Positions 25,511-32,853 of a stretch of DNA of 64,000 nucleotides are shown piece after piece. The stretch's first letter is position 1. Each line of letters begins with the position of its first letter. Origin of the DNA: Streptomyces sp. f51. Its GTDB lineage: Bacteria > Actinomycetota > Actinomycetes > Streptomycetales > Streptomycetaceae. The notes beneath the pieces are model-generated. The model saw only the letters and a list, made by a program, of their open reading frames with translations, was not told where the DNA came from and did no database searches. Made by a program: the position numbers and the translations under genes. The stretch is from the NCBI RefSeq assembly GCF_037940415.1, contig NZ_CP149798.1, forward strand, positions 4,931,001-4,995,000. Reading direction: 5' to 3'.

Positions 25511-25628
25511 CGCTGTCGGCAGGTCCTCGGACTGACGCGAGTACGGGCACACGCAGACGCGAACACGCACAAGTACACCGTTGCGGGACAGTTCCGGATT
25601 CGCACCGGATTCCCCTGCGGCGACAGCG
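25511..25628 (-). promoter_or_regulatory. cobalamin (B12) riboswitch upstream of nrdAB
   Basis: Read on the minus strand the leader contains the conserved cobalamin-element blocks GGGAATCCGGTGCGAATCC, CTGTCCCGCAACGG and, at the 3' end, the B12 box CCGAGGACCTGCCGACAG. A closing P1 stem is visible: CGCTGTCG (25621-25628) pairs with CGACAGCG (25511-25518). It lies about 145 nt before the nrdA start. When cobalamin is present the class Ia operon should be switched off in favour of the B12-dependent class II reductase, as established for S. coelicolor nrdABS. Confidence 0.93.
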
Positions 25629-25701
25629 ACCATGAGCATACATCTTGTGCCGGGCTTCGGGACTGCCCCCACATGTTGTGTCCGCTCGACATCCAAGAGC
25701 G

Positions 25702-26220
25702 CTACGCAGCGTGCCGGAACGCCAACTCGTAGGTGAGCAGCCGGATGTCGTCGAGCTCCGGAAGGGGGTTCCAGTCGCGGTCCGGGGTACGGGTGAAGCC
25801 GACGCGCTCGTAGAGGCGGTGGGCGCCGCGCATGGTGCGCTGGGTGGACAGCACGAGCCGCGTGCAGCCCTCCAGGGCCCGTGCCCGCGCGACGCAGGCG
25901 CGCACGAGGGCCTCGCCCGCGCCCCGGCCGCGCGCCTCGCGCGCGACCGCCAGCATCCGGATCTCGGCCTCCCCGGGGCGCGCGAAGTCGGCCATGGGCC
26001 CGGAGTCCGCAACGAAGGTCACACTGCCGAGCACCCGGTCCCCCTCGACGGCCGCGAGCACCTCGGCGACGGCCGCCCGGCTCTCGACGTCCCGCAGCCT
26101 TCCGAGGTACGCGTCGCTCTCCCCGAAGTCGAGCAGCCCGTCCCCGAGATAGGCCCGGGCCGTGATCTCGCCGATGACGGGGTACTCCTCGGGCCGCGCC
26201 GGCCGGATGACGATGTCCAT
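25702..26220 (-). CDS. GNAT-family N-acetyltransferase
   Basis: The 172-residue protein is a single GNAT domain. The acetyl-CoA pyrophosphate loop reads VAREARGRGAGEAL (motif A, R/QxxGxG/A), preceded by the strand EIRMLAV and followed by AHRLYERVGF near the end. The substrate cannot be predicted. The ATG at 26220 has no ribosome binding site, but CACACT lies 7 nt upstream, so a leaderless mRNA is possible. It lies downstream of the symporter operon in the same direction but behind a strong hairpin, so it is probably transcribed separately. Confidence 0.9.
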   Translation of the reverse strand: MDIVIRPARPEEYPVIGEITARAYLGDGLLDFGESDAYLGRLRDVESRAAVAEVLAAVEGDRVLGSVTFVADSGPMADFARPGEAEIRMLAVAREARGRGAGEALVRACVARARALEGCTRLVLSTQRTMRGAHRLYERVGFTRTPDRDWNPLPELDDIRLLTYELAFRHAA

Positions 26221-26247
26221 GCGGGCGAGTGTGCCCGACCGGCACGG

Positions 26248-26282
26248 CGACGGGCCGCCGGTTTTCCTCCGGCGGCCCGTCG
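26248..26282 (-). terminator. terminator after the symporter gene
   Basis: Perfect 14-bp arms cgacgggccgccgg and ccggcggcccgtcg with a 7-nt loop, about 48 nt past the stop of the SSS symporter gene on the minus strand. Confidence 0.85.
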
Positions 26283-26330
26283 CTCGCGGTTGACGTGGGA
26301 CCCGGCCCCGCGGGCCGGTACCGGTGTCCT

Positions 26331-27941
26331 CTAGTGGCTCGCGTCCGCCGTCGCCGGCGGGAGTTCGGTCTCGACGCCCACATCGCCCACGTCGGCCGTG
26401 TAGTCCCCGGGGGAGGTCTCGTCGACGCCCTCCGGGGCCTTGAGCGCCCTGAGGACGAAGGTGAGGACCACGGCCACGGCCGCGTTCAGGACGAACGCCG
26501 TCAGGCCGATGTAACCGATCTCCCCGATGCCGGGGATGTCCTTCGCGCTGCCGCCGAAGTGCGCCTGGGTCGGGGAGGCCACTCCGTAGGCGGCGATCGT
26601 GCCGTAGAGCATGCCGACCGCCCAGCCGCCCAGCAGCGCCCAGCGGTGGAACCAGCGGGTGAAGAGACCGCCGACCAGCGAGGGGAACGTCTGGAGGATC
26701 CAGATGCCGCCCAGCAGCTGGAAGTCGATCGCCACGGTCTTGTCCATCGTCAGGACGAAGACCAGGGCGCCCACCTTCACCAGGAGCGAGACCAGCTTGG
26801 AGACCCTGGTCTCCTGCCGAGGGGTCGCGGCCGGATTGATGAAGTCCTTGTAGATGTTGCGGGTGAAGAGATTCGCGGCCGCGATCGACATGATGGCCGC
26901 GGGGACGAGCGCGCCGATGCCGATGGCGGCGAACGCGACACCCGCGAACCAGTCGGGGAACATGTTCTCGAAGAGCTGGGGGATGGCCAGCTGGCCGTTG
27001 GTGACCTTCACCCCGGCGGCGATCGCCATGAACCCGAGCAGGGCGAGCAGGCCCAGCATCAGCGAATACAGCGGCAGGATCGTGGTGTTGCGGCGGATCA
27101 CCTCCCTGCTGCGGCCGGACAGCGTCGCGGTGACCGAGTGCGGATACATGAACAGCGCGAGCGCCGAACCGAGCGCGAGGGTGGCGTACGTCCACTGGCC
27201 CGCCTCGGCGGGGACGAGCCCGCCGGCGCCCGCGGCCGTGTACTTGGCGCCCGCCGCCTTGAAGATCTCGTCGAAGCCGCCGAGCTTGATCGGGATGTAG
27301 ATGATCGCCACCGCGATCACGATGTAGATCAGCGTGTCCTTCACGAACGCGATCAGTGCGGGCGCCCGCAGCCCCGAGGAGTAGGTGTACGCGGCCAGCA
27401 CACCGAACGCGATGAGCAGCGGCAGATCCTTGACGAACCAGTTGGAGGACGCGCCGCCGCCCACGCCCATCACGTCCAGGACGGCCTGGATGCCGACGAG
27501 TTGGAGCGCGATGTACGGCATGGTCGCGAGGATGCCGGTGACGGCCACGGCCAGGGACAGGCCCTTGGAGCCGAAGCGGCCGCGCACGAAGTCCGAGGTC
27601 GTCACATAGCCGTGCCGGTGCGAGACCGACCACAGGCGGGGCAGGAAGGTGAAGATCAGCGGATAGACCAGGATCGTGTACGGCACGGCGAAGAAGCCGG
27701 CCGCGCCCGCCGCGTAGACCGCGGCCGGCACGGCGACGAAGGTGTACGCGGTGTACAGGTCGCCGCCGAGCAGGAACCAGGTCACCCAGGTGCCGAAGGA
27801 CCGTCCGCCCAGGCCCCATTCGTCGAGCGTGTGCTCGTCGGCGGCCCTGCGCCAGCGCGCGGCCAGGAAGCCCATGGCCGTGACGGCCAGGAAGAAGAAG
27901 ATGAAGACGCCGAGAGCGACGCCGTTCACACCGTCTTTCAT
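26331..27941 (-). CDS. sodium:solute symporter (SSS family, monocarboxylate-permease-like)
   Basis: The 536-residue membrane protein has about 13 hydrophobic helices and the SSS-family layout. Conserved stretches include LGGRSFGTWVTWFLLGGDLYTA (unwound helix 1 region) and SGLRAPALIAFVKDTLIY. It resembles ActP/MctP-type carriers that import acetate, pyruvate or related monocarboxylates with Na+ or H+; the exact substrate is not readable. The cytosolic C-tail is acidic. Its ATG overlaps the stop of the preceding small DUF3311 gene by 4 bp, the usual pairing for this transporter branch, suggesting the small protein is an accessory subunit. Confidence 0.9.
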   Translation of the reverse strand: MKDGVNGVALGVFIFFFLAVTAMGFLAARWRRAADEHTLDEWGLGGRSFGTWVTWFLLGGDLYTAYTFVAVPAAVYAAGAAGFFAVPYTILVYPLIFTFLPRLWSVSHRHGYVTTSDFVRGRFGSKGLSLAVAVTGILATMPYIALQLVGIQAVLDVMGVGGGASSNWFVKDLPLLIAFGVLAAYTYSSGLRAPALIAFVKDTLIYIVIAVAIIYIPIKLGGFDEIFKAAGAKYTAAGAGGLVPAEAGQWTYATLALGSALALFMYPHSVTATLSGRSREVIRRNTTILPLYSLMLGLLALLGFMAIAAGVKVTNGQLAIPQLFENMFPDWFAGVAFAAIGIGALVPAAIMSIAAANLFTRNIYKDFINPAATPRQETRVSKLVSLLVKVGALVFVLTMDKTVAIDFQLLGGIWILQTFPSLVGGLFTRWFHRWALLGGWAVGMLYGTIAAYGVASPTQAHFGGSAKDIPGIGEIGYIGLTAFVLNAAVAVVLTFVLRALKAPEGVDETSPGDYTADVGDVGVETELPPATADASH

Positions 27942-28201
27942 GCTTCCGCACCCTCCTTCGCGGAGGTGCGGGCCCGCTGGTCACGCCGCCACAGCTGGTA
28001 CGCGGTCACGGTCAGCAGCGTGGAGAGGGGCACCCACAGTATTTGGTACCAGTAGAAGAACGGGATACCGATGAACGCCGGGTCGGTCTTCGTGTAGGAG
28101 CCGACCCACAGCATCGCCACGAAGGGCGCGAGCAGGCACAGGCCGATCACCACACGCACCGGTGTCACCACCGGTGGTTTCACTTCGGGCAGGTCTGACA
28201 C
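27938..28201 (-). CDS. DUF3311 small membrane protein, symporter partner
   Basis: About 87 residues with two membrane helices (VVIGLCLLAPFVAMLW and FYWYQILWVPLSTLLTV) and a short basic/acidic tail, matching DUF3311 proteins that accompany SSS monocarboxylate carriers. GTG 28201 is preferred because GGAG lies 7 nt upstream; an ATG 21 bp further up is the alternative. It is translationally coupled to the symporter (ATGA overlap). Its role in assembly or gating of the carrier is inferred from gene pairing only. Confidence 0.82.
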   Translation of the reverse strand: MSDLPEVKPPVVTPVRVVIGLCLLAPFVAMLWVGSYTKTDPAFIGIPFFYWYQILWVPLSTLLTVTAYQLWRRDQRARTSAKEGAEA

Positions 28202-28356
28202 AGGTCGTCTCCGTCCCCTCATCGATCACCTGGGTAACGCGCAGGCAATCTAGGGGACGGTCAGGCTTTAGGGAACACCGCAGCGCGGCGGCGGGTGTGG
28301 AGGGTTCGTGTCGGGCACGGGGGTGTGCCCCGTGCCCGCGGAGTGCTCCGTACCGC

Positions 28357-29121
28357 TCAGTCCTGCGGGCGCTTGAGGCGGGCGACGAACTTGTACCGGT
28401 CGCCGCGGTACACCGAGCGCACCCATTCCACCGGCTCGCCCTGCCGGTCCAGCGAGTGGCGGGAGAGCATCAGCATGGGCAGGCCCACGTCCGTGCCGAG
28501 CAGCCCGGCCTCGCGCGGGGTCGCCAGCGAGGTCTCGATGGTCTCCTCGGCCTCGGCGAGGTGGACGTCGTACACCTCGGCGAGCGCGGTGTAGAGCGAG
28601 GTGTACTTGACCAGCGACCTGCGCAGGGCCGGGAAGCGTTTGGCCGAGAGGTGGGTCGTCTCGATGGCCATGGGCTCGCCGCTCGCCAGGCGCAGCCGCT
28701 CGATGCGCAGTACGCGTCCGCCGGCGGAGATGTCGAGCAGCCCGGCGAGTGCGTCGTCCGCGGTGATGTAGCCGATGTCCAGGAGCTGCGAGGTGGGTTC
28801 GAGGCCCTGGGCGCGCATGTCCTCGGTGTACGAGGTCAGTTGGAGCGCCTGGGAGACCTTCGGCTTGGCGACGAAGGTGCCCTTGCCCTGGATGCGTTCG
28901 AGCCGGCCCTCGACGACCAGCTCCTGGAGGGCCTGCCGCACCGTGGTCCGCGAGGTGTCGAACTCGGCGGCGAGGGTCCGCTCCGGCGGCACCGGCGTAC
29001 CGGGCGGCAGCGTGTCCGTCATGTCGAGCAGATGCTTCTTGAGGCGGTAGTACTTGGGCACGCGCGCGGTACGGATGGGCGCCCCACCCTCGTTCTCCGC
29101 ACTGCTGACGTCGGTGCTCAT
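28357..29121 (-). CDS. dasR: GntR/HutC-family regulator DasR
   Basis: DasR is the global repressor of chitin and N-acetylglucosamine metabolism and of antibiotic production and development; glucosamine-6-phosphate and related phosphosugars release it from dre sites. The 254-residue protein has an N-terminal winged helix (PPERTLAAEFDTSRTTVRQAL near 46-66) and a UTRA effector domain (about 95-245). It matches S. coelicolor DasR almost throughout as I recall it, including the MSTDVSSAENEGG start, which fixes ATG 29121. It is divergent from dasA across a 438-bp region that carries dre-like sites, so autoregulation is likely. Confidence 0.97.
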   Translation of the reverse strand: MSTDVSSAENEGGAPIRTARVPKYYRLKKHLLDMTDTLPPGTPVPPERTLAAEFDTSRTTVRQALQELVVEGRLERIQGKGTFVAKPKVSQALQLTSYTEDMRAQGLEPTSQLLDIGYITADDALAGLLDISAGGRVLRIERLRLASGEPMAIETTHLSAKRFPALRRSLVKYTSLYTALAEVYDVHLAEAEETIETSLATPREAGLLGTDVGLPMLMLSRHSLDRQGEPVEWVRSVYRGDRYKFVARLKRPQD

Positions 29122-29253
29122 GCTCTGCCTTCCCGGCTCCGGATGCCGATGCGACCGCCATGTCGTCGGCCACGGCTCACATCGTGGCACGGCTTGCTGT
29201 TCGCGTGTTCCCCGCACGCTCCGTGATCCCCTCTATATACCGTCGGCGCACTC

Positions 29254-29269
29254 GTTGGTCTAGTCCATC
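29254..29269. promoter_or_regulatory. DasR operator-like site (dre) upstream of dasR
   Basis: GTTGGTCTAGTCCATC matches the dre consensus ACTGGTCTAGACCAGT at 11 of 16 positions and its core TGGTCTAGACCA at 11 of 12. It is 133 nt before the dasR start in the dasR-dasA intergenic region. Confidence 0.7.
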
Positions 29270-29433
29270 GCGCGCAGACCGTGGGACCGGAGCCGCCGTG
29301 CACGGTCCGTGAGCGGTTCCTTCGCAGGCCGCGAACTCGGCCGTATTTTGTGCCGCTTGGCTACTTAAAGGTCCTTGCATATGTAGGTCCCATAACGGCC
29401 GACTGGACGGGCTTACACACCCTTGACACCCCC

Positions 29434-29449
29434 CTAGGTCTAGGCCAAG
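29434..29449. promoter_or_regulatory. weaker dre-like site in the dasA promoter
   Basis: CTAGGTCTAGGCCAAG keeps the palindromic core GGTCTAG-CCA (10 of 16). It lies just downstream of a TTGACA (29423-29428) that could be the dasA -35, so binding would block the promoter. Confidence 0.5.
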
Positions 29450-29457
29450 CTCCGGGT

Positions 29458-29473
29458 ACTGGTCTACACCATT
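29458..29473. promoter_or_regulatory. DasR operator-like site (dre) upstream of dasA
   Basis: ACTGGTCTACACCATT matches the dre consensus at 13 of 16 positions. It is 87 nt upstream of the dasA GTG. Together with the neighbouring weaker site it gives a double operator in front of dasA. Confidence 0.75.
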
Positions 29474-29559
29474 GGTCCAGTCCCGGCCCCACGGGCGGTA
29501 CACGGCTTATGTCACCGCGGGGGAGCAGGGGGGTTTGTGGCATCCCTGAGGAGGGTGGC

Positions 29560-30843
29560 GTGAAGCGCAAGCTGATAGCCGCGATCGGTATCGCGGGCAT
29601 GATGTTCTCCGTCGCGGCGTGCGGGAACGACAACAAGTCCGGGGGGTCGGACAAGGGCGCGGACGCCAAGGAGCTGACGGTCTGGCTCACGGTCGACGCG
29701 CAGAACAACTGGCCCGAGCTGGTCAAGCAGGCCGACTCGGCGATCGAGGCGAAGCACCCCGGCATCAAGATCAAGCACGAGTACTACGGCTGGCCGGACA
29801 AGAACACCAAGCTCGACGCGGTCCTCGCCACCGACAAGGCGCCGGACGTGGTCGAGATGGGCAACACCGAGATGCTCGGCTACATGGTCAAGGGCGCCTT
29901 CGCCCCCCTCGACGCGTCGAAGTTCGACAACTCGAGCGCCTGGCTCGACGGCCTCAAGGAGTCCGTGACCTACGACGGCAAGACCTACGGCGTGCCGTAC
30001 TACGCCGGTGGCCGCGTGGGCAACTGGCGCAAGGACATCGCGGCCTCGGTCGGCGTGAAGTCCACGCCGAAGACGTACGCGGAGCTCACCTCCGACCTGG
30101 ACAAGATCCAGAAGAAGCAGGGCGGCAAGTTCAGCGCCTGGTACCAGCCCACCCGCGACTGGTACGCGGCCATGTCCTTCGTCTACGACGCCGGCGGCTC
30201 CATCGCGAAGGAGGAGGGCGGCCAGTGGAAGGCCAACCTCTCCTCGCCCGAGTCGGTCAAGGGTCTCAACGAGTTCAAGACCATCGTCGACAAGTACATG
30301 CACGGCGACAAGACCAAGGACGAGTCCGACCGTTACATCGTCTACGGCCAGGGCAAGTCCGGCATGATCTTCGGTGCCGCCTGGGAGGGCGCGACCGCCG
30401 AGGACCCGAAGAGCGACAAGACCGGCAAGCTCAAGGGCAACCTCGAGAACTTCGTGATGCCCGGCCCGTCCGGCAAGAACCTCCCGGTCTTCCTGGGCGG
30501 CTCCGACCTCGCCGTCCCGGTGAAGTCGAAGGCGCAGGCCGTCGCCGCCGAGTGGATCAACGCGTTCACCGGCGCCAAGGGCCAGAAGGGTCTGATGGGC
30601 AAGGGCAACCTGCCCAACAACAAGACCGACCTCGTCAGCCTCCAGAGCGACCCGAAGACGGCCGTTCCGGCGACCGCCGCCGAGTCCAGCTGGTTCGTCC
30701 CGATGGCGCCGGGCTGGGGCCAGGTCGAGAAGGCCCAGGTCCTTCAGACCATGCTCCAGAACATCGGCACCGGCAAGAAGTCCGTCGCGGACGCCGCGAA
30801 GGAAGCGGACGCCGCGATCGACAAGGTCATCAACACCAAGTGA
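29560..30843 (+). CDS. dasA: chitobiose-binding lipoprotein of the Das ABC transporter
   Basis: DasA is the extracellular solute-binding protein for N,N'-diacetylchitobiose. The 427-residue precursor begins with a lipoprotein signal (KRKLIAAIGIAGMMFSVAAC, lipid Cys21) and continues as a family 1 sugar-binding protein (DVVEMGNTEMLGYM; NWRKDIAASVG; IVYGQGKSGMIFGAAWEG). The GTG at 29560 follows GGAGGG. It is the first gene of dasABC but is separated from dasB by two strong hairpins, so it is probably made in excess over the permeases. Transcription is expected to be DasR-repressed. The ATPase (MsiK in Streptomyces) is encoded elsewhere. Confidence 0.96.
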   Translation: MKRKLIAAIGIAGMMFSVAACGNDNKSGGSDKGADAKELTVWLTVDAQNNWPELVKQADSAIEAKHPGIKIKHEYYGWPDKNTKLDAVLATDKAPDVVEMGNTEMLGYMVKGAFAPLDASKFDNSSAWLDGLKESVTYDGKTYGVPYYAGGRVGNWRKDIAASVGVKSTPKTYAELTSDLDKIQKKQGGKFSAWYQPTRDWYAAMSFVYDAGGSIAKEEGGQWKANLSSPESVKGLNEFKTIVDKYMHGDKTKDESDRYIVYGQGKSGMIFGAAWEGATAEDPKSDKTGKLKGNLENFVMPGPSGKNLPVFLGGSDLAVPVKSKAQAVAAEWINAFTGAKGQKGLMGKGNLPNNKTDLVSLQSDPKTAVPATAAESSWFVPMAPGWGQVEKAQVLQTMLQNIGTGKKSVADAAKEADAAIDKVINTK

Positions 30844-30850
30844 CCTGAGA

Positions 30851-30894
30851 GCAGGGCCCCGTCGGTCCTCCGCCACGGAGGGACGGGGCCCTGC
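30851..30894 (+). terminator. hairpin after dasA
   Basis: Outer arms gcagggccccgtc and gacggggccctgc enclose an inner stem cctccg/cggagg, making one long hairpin 7 nt after the dasA stop. It may terminate most transcripts or stabilise the dasA mRNA. Confidence 0.85.
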
Positions 30895-30896
30895 CT

Positions 30897-30942
30897 CCCG
30901 TACGGCCCGGCCGGGGCAGCCCCGGCCGCCCGGCCGTACGGG
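30897..30942 (+). terminator. second hairpin between dasA and dasB
   Basis: A second GC-rich inverted repeat (cccgtacggc...cggccgtacggg, with ccggggc/gcccc inside) follows 2 nt after the first. The tandem arrangement would reduce read-through from dasA to dasBC. Confidence 0.7.
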
Positions 30943-30985
30943 CCTTCGCTTTCGTACGACCTGAGGGACCGCTGAGGAGCGCGCG

Positions 30986-31972
30986 ATGAGTGCCGCAGAC
31001 ACGACCACCCACGCCAAGGTGCCGCCGCCGCGGCAGGCACCGCCACCGGCCGCCGCCAAGGCGCCACGCGCCCGGCGGACCAGGGGTGCGGCCGCGGCCC
31101 CATGGGCCCTGCTCGCGCCCTGTCTGCTGGTCCTCGCGCTGGTCCTCGGCTATCCCCTGGTGCGCCTGGTCACGCTCTCCTTCCAGAAGTTCGGGCAGTC
31201 CCAGCTCTGGGGCTTCCAGCCGCCGGAGTCGGTCGGCCTCGACAACTTCAAGGGCGTGCTCTCGGACGGCGAGTTCTGGCAGGTGGTCGTCAGGACCATC
31301 CTGTTCGCCGGCGGGGCCGTCGTCTTCACGATGGTCGCCGGCATGCTGATCGCCCTGCTCCTCCAGCGGGTCTCCGGCTGGATGAAGACGCTGATCAACA
31401 TCGTGCTGGTGGCCAGCTGGGGCATGCCCATCATCGTGGCCACCACCGTCTTCAAATGGCTCTTCGACTCCGACTACGGCATCTTCAACGCGCTGCTCAG
31501 CAAACTCCCGGGCGTCGACATGATCGGCCACAACTGGTTCGCCAGCGGAACGCAGGGCCTGAGCGTGATCATGCTCCTGGTCGTCTGGGGCGCGGTGCCC
31601 TTCGTGGTCATCACCCTCAGCGCGGGACTCACCCAGGTCCCCGCCGAGCTGGAGGAGGCCGCACGGCTGGACGGCGCGGGGTCCTGGGGCGTCTTCCGCC
31701 ATGTCACCCTGCCGATCCTCAAGCCGATCATCGTCATGCTGACGACGCTCTCCGTCATCTGGGACATGGGCGTCTTCCCGCAGGTCTTCGTGATGCGAGG
31801 CGGCCACCCCGAGGCCGAGTTCCAGCTGCTCACCACGTACTCCTACGACCGGGCCTTCGTCGTCAACGACTACGCGCAGGGGTCGGCGATCGCCGTCCTG
31901 ACCGTGCTGCTGCTCCTGGGCGTGGTCGCCGTGTACATGCGTCAGATGCTCCAGATCGGAGAGGTCGAATGA
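30986..31972 (+). CDS. dasB: Das ABC transporter permease 1
   Basis: The 328-residue protein is a MalF-type sugar permease. A Pro/Ala-rich cytosolic N-terminus of about 35 residues precedes six membrane helices. The EAA loop that contacts the ATPase is visible as EEAARLDGAG followed by FRHVTLPIL. With DasC it forms the channel for chitobiose delivered by DasA. The ATG at 30986 has GAGG upstream; the stop overlaps dasC by 4 bp. Expression depends on read-through from dasA or an unseen promoter. Confidence 0.95.
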   Translation: MSAADTTTHAKVPPPRQAPPPAAAKAPRARRTRGAAAAPWALLAPCLLVLALVLGYPLVRLVTLSFQKFGQSQLWGFQPPESVGLDNFKGVLSDGEFWQVVVRTILFAGGAVVFTMVAGMLIALLLQRVSGWMKTLINIVLVASWGMPIIVATTVFKWLFDSDYGIFNALLSKLPGVDMIGHNWFASGTQGLSVIMLLVVWGAVPFVVITLSAGLTQVPAELEEAARLDGAGSWGVFRHVTLPILKPIIVMLTTLSVIWDMGVFPQVFVMRGGHPEAEFQLLTTYSYDRAFVVNDYAQGSAIAVLTVLLLLGVVAVYMRQMLQIGEVE

Positions 31973-32844
31973 GTTCCCTCGCCACGTCCGGGCGTACGTC
32001 CGCCACGGGGCGGAAGTCCTCCGGGCCCCGCAAGTCCAAGCTCGGCTGGAACCTGCTCGGCCTGTTCGTCTTCCTCGCCGCGGGCTTCCCCGTCTACTGG
32101 ATGCTCAACACGGCGATCAAGCCGGCCAAGGACGCGATCGACCCCGATCCGAGCCTGCTCCCCACTGGGTTCACGCTCGACAACTTCCGCCGCGCGCTGG
32201 ACATCGCCGACTTCTGGGGCCCGGTGGGCCGCAGCCTGATCGTGTCGGTCTCGGTGGTCGTGGTCGGCATCGCGGTCGGCATGCTGGCCGCGCTGGCCAT
32301 CTCCCGCTTCGCCTTCCGCGGCCGCAAGGTCGTGATCGTGGGCATCCTCGCGGTCCAGATGATCCCGCTGGTCGCCATGATCATCCCGGTCTTCCTGCTG
32401 CTGAACGACCTGCACCAGTACGACAAGCTCTCCGGTCTGATCCTCACGTATCTGACCTTCATCCTCCCCTTCACGGTGTGGACACTGCGCGGCTTCATCG
32501 TCAACATCCCGAAGGAGCTGGAGGAGGCGGCCATGGTCGACGGATGCAGCCGCACCGGCGCCTTCATCCGCGTGGTCTTCCCGCTGCTGGCCCCCGGCCT
32601 GGTCGCGACGTCCGTCTACGCCTTCATCCAGGCCTGGAACGAGTACCTCTACGCCCTCATGCTGCTGAGCCAGGAGAACCAGACCGCCACGGTCTGGCTC
32701 GGCAACTTCACCACCAAGCACGGCACCGAGTACGCCCCGATGATGGCCGGAGCCACCCTGATGGCCGTGCCGATCGTCGTCCTGTTCCTCCTCGTCCAGC
32801 GGAAGATGGCCGCGGGTCTGACCGCGGGCGCCGTGAAGGGATAA
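31969..32844 (+). CDS. dasC: Das ABC transporter permease 2
   Basis: The 291-residue protein is a MalG-type permease with six predicted membrane helices. Its EAA loop reads EEAAMVDGCSRTGAF followed by VFPLLAPG. The ATGA overlap with dasB indicates coupled translation, as expected for a permease heterodimer. It ends 9 bp before dasD, so the hydrolase is in the same operon. The N-terminal 35 residues are Ser/Lys-rich and cytosolic. Confidence 0.95.
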   Translation: MSSLATSGRTSATGRKSSGPRKSKLGWNLLGLFVFLAAGFPVYWMLNTAIKPAKDAIDPDPSLLPTGFTLDNFRRALDIADFWGPVGRSLIVSVSVVVVGIAVGMLAALAISRFAFRGRKVVIVGILAVQMIPLVAMIIPVFLLLNDLHQYDKLSGLILTYLTFILPFTVWTLRGFIVNIPKELEEAAMVDGCSRTGAFIRVVFPLLAPGLVATSVYAFIQAWNEYLYALMLLSQENQTATVWLGNFTTKHGTEYAPMMAGATLMAVPIVVLFLLVQRKMAAGLTAGAVKG

Positions 32845-32853
32845 CGCCACCCG

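Noticed and set aside
25368..26012. 215-residue N-terminal extension of nrdA in the same frame
   Set aside because: It runs through the cobalamin riboswitch and the neighbouring GNAT gene; GTG 25367 has a good ribosome binding site.
26229..28055. 608-codon open frame opposite the SSS symporter gene
   Set aside because: Composition of a shadow frame (Arg/Gly/Asp/His repeats) and no start signals; the symporter is unambiguous.
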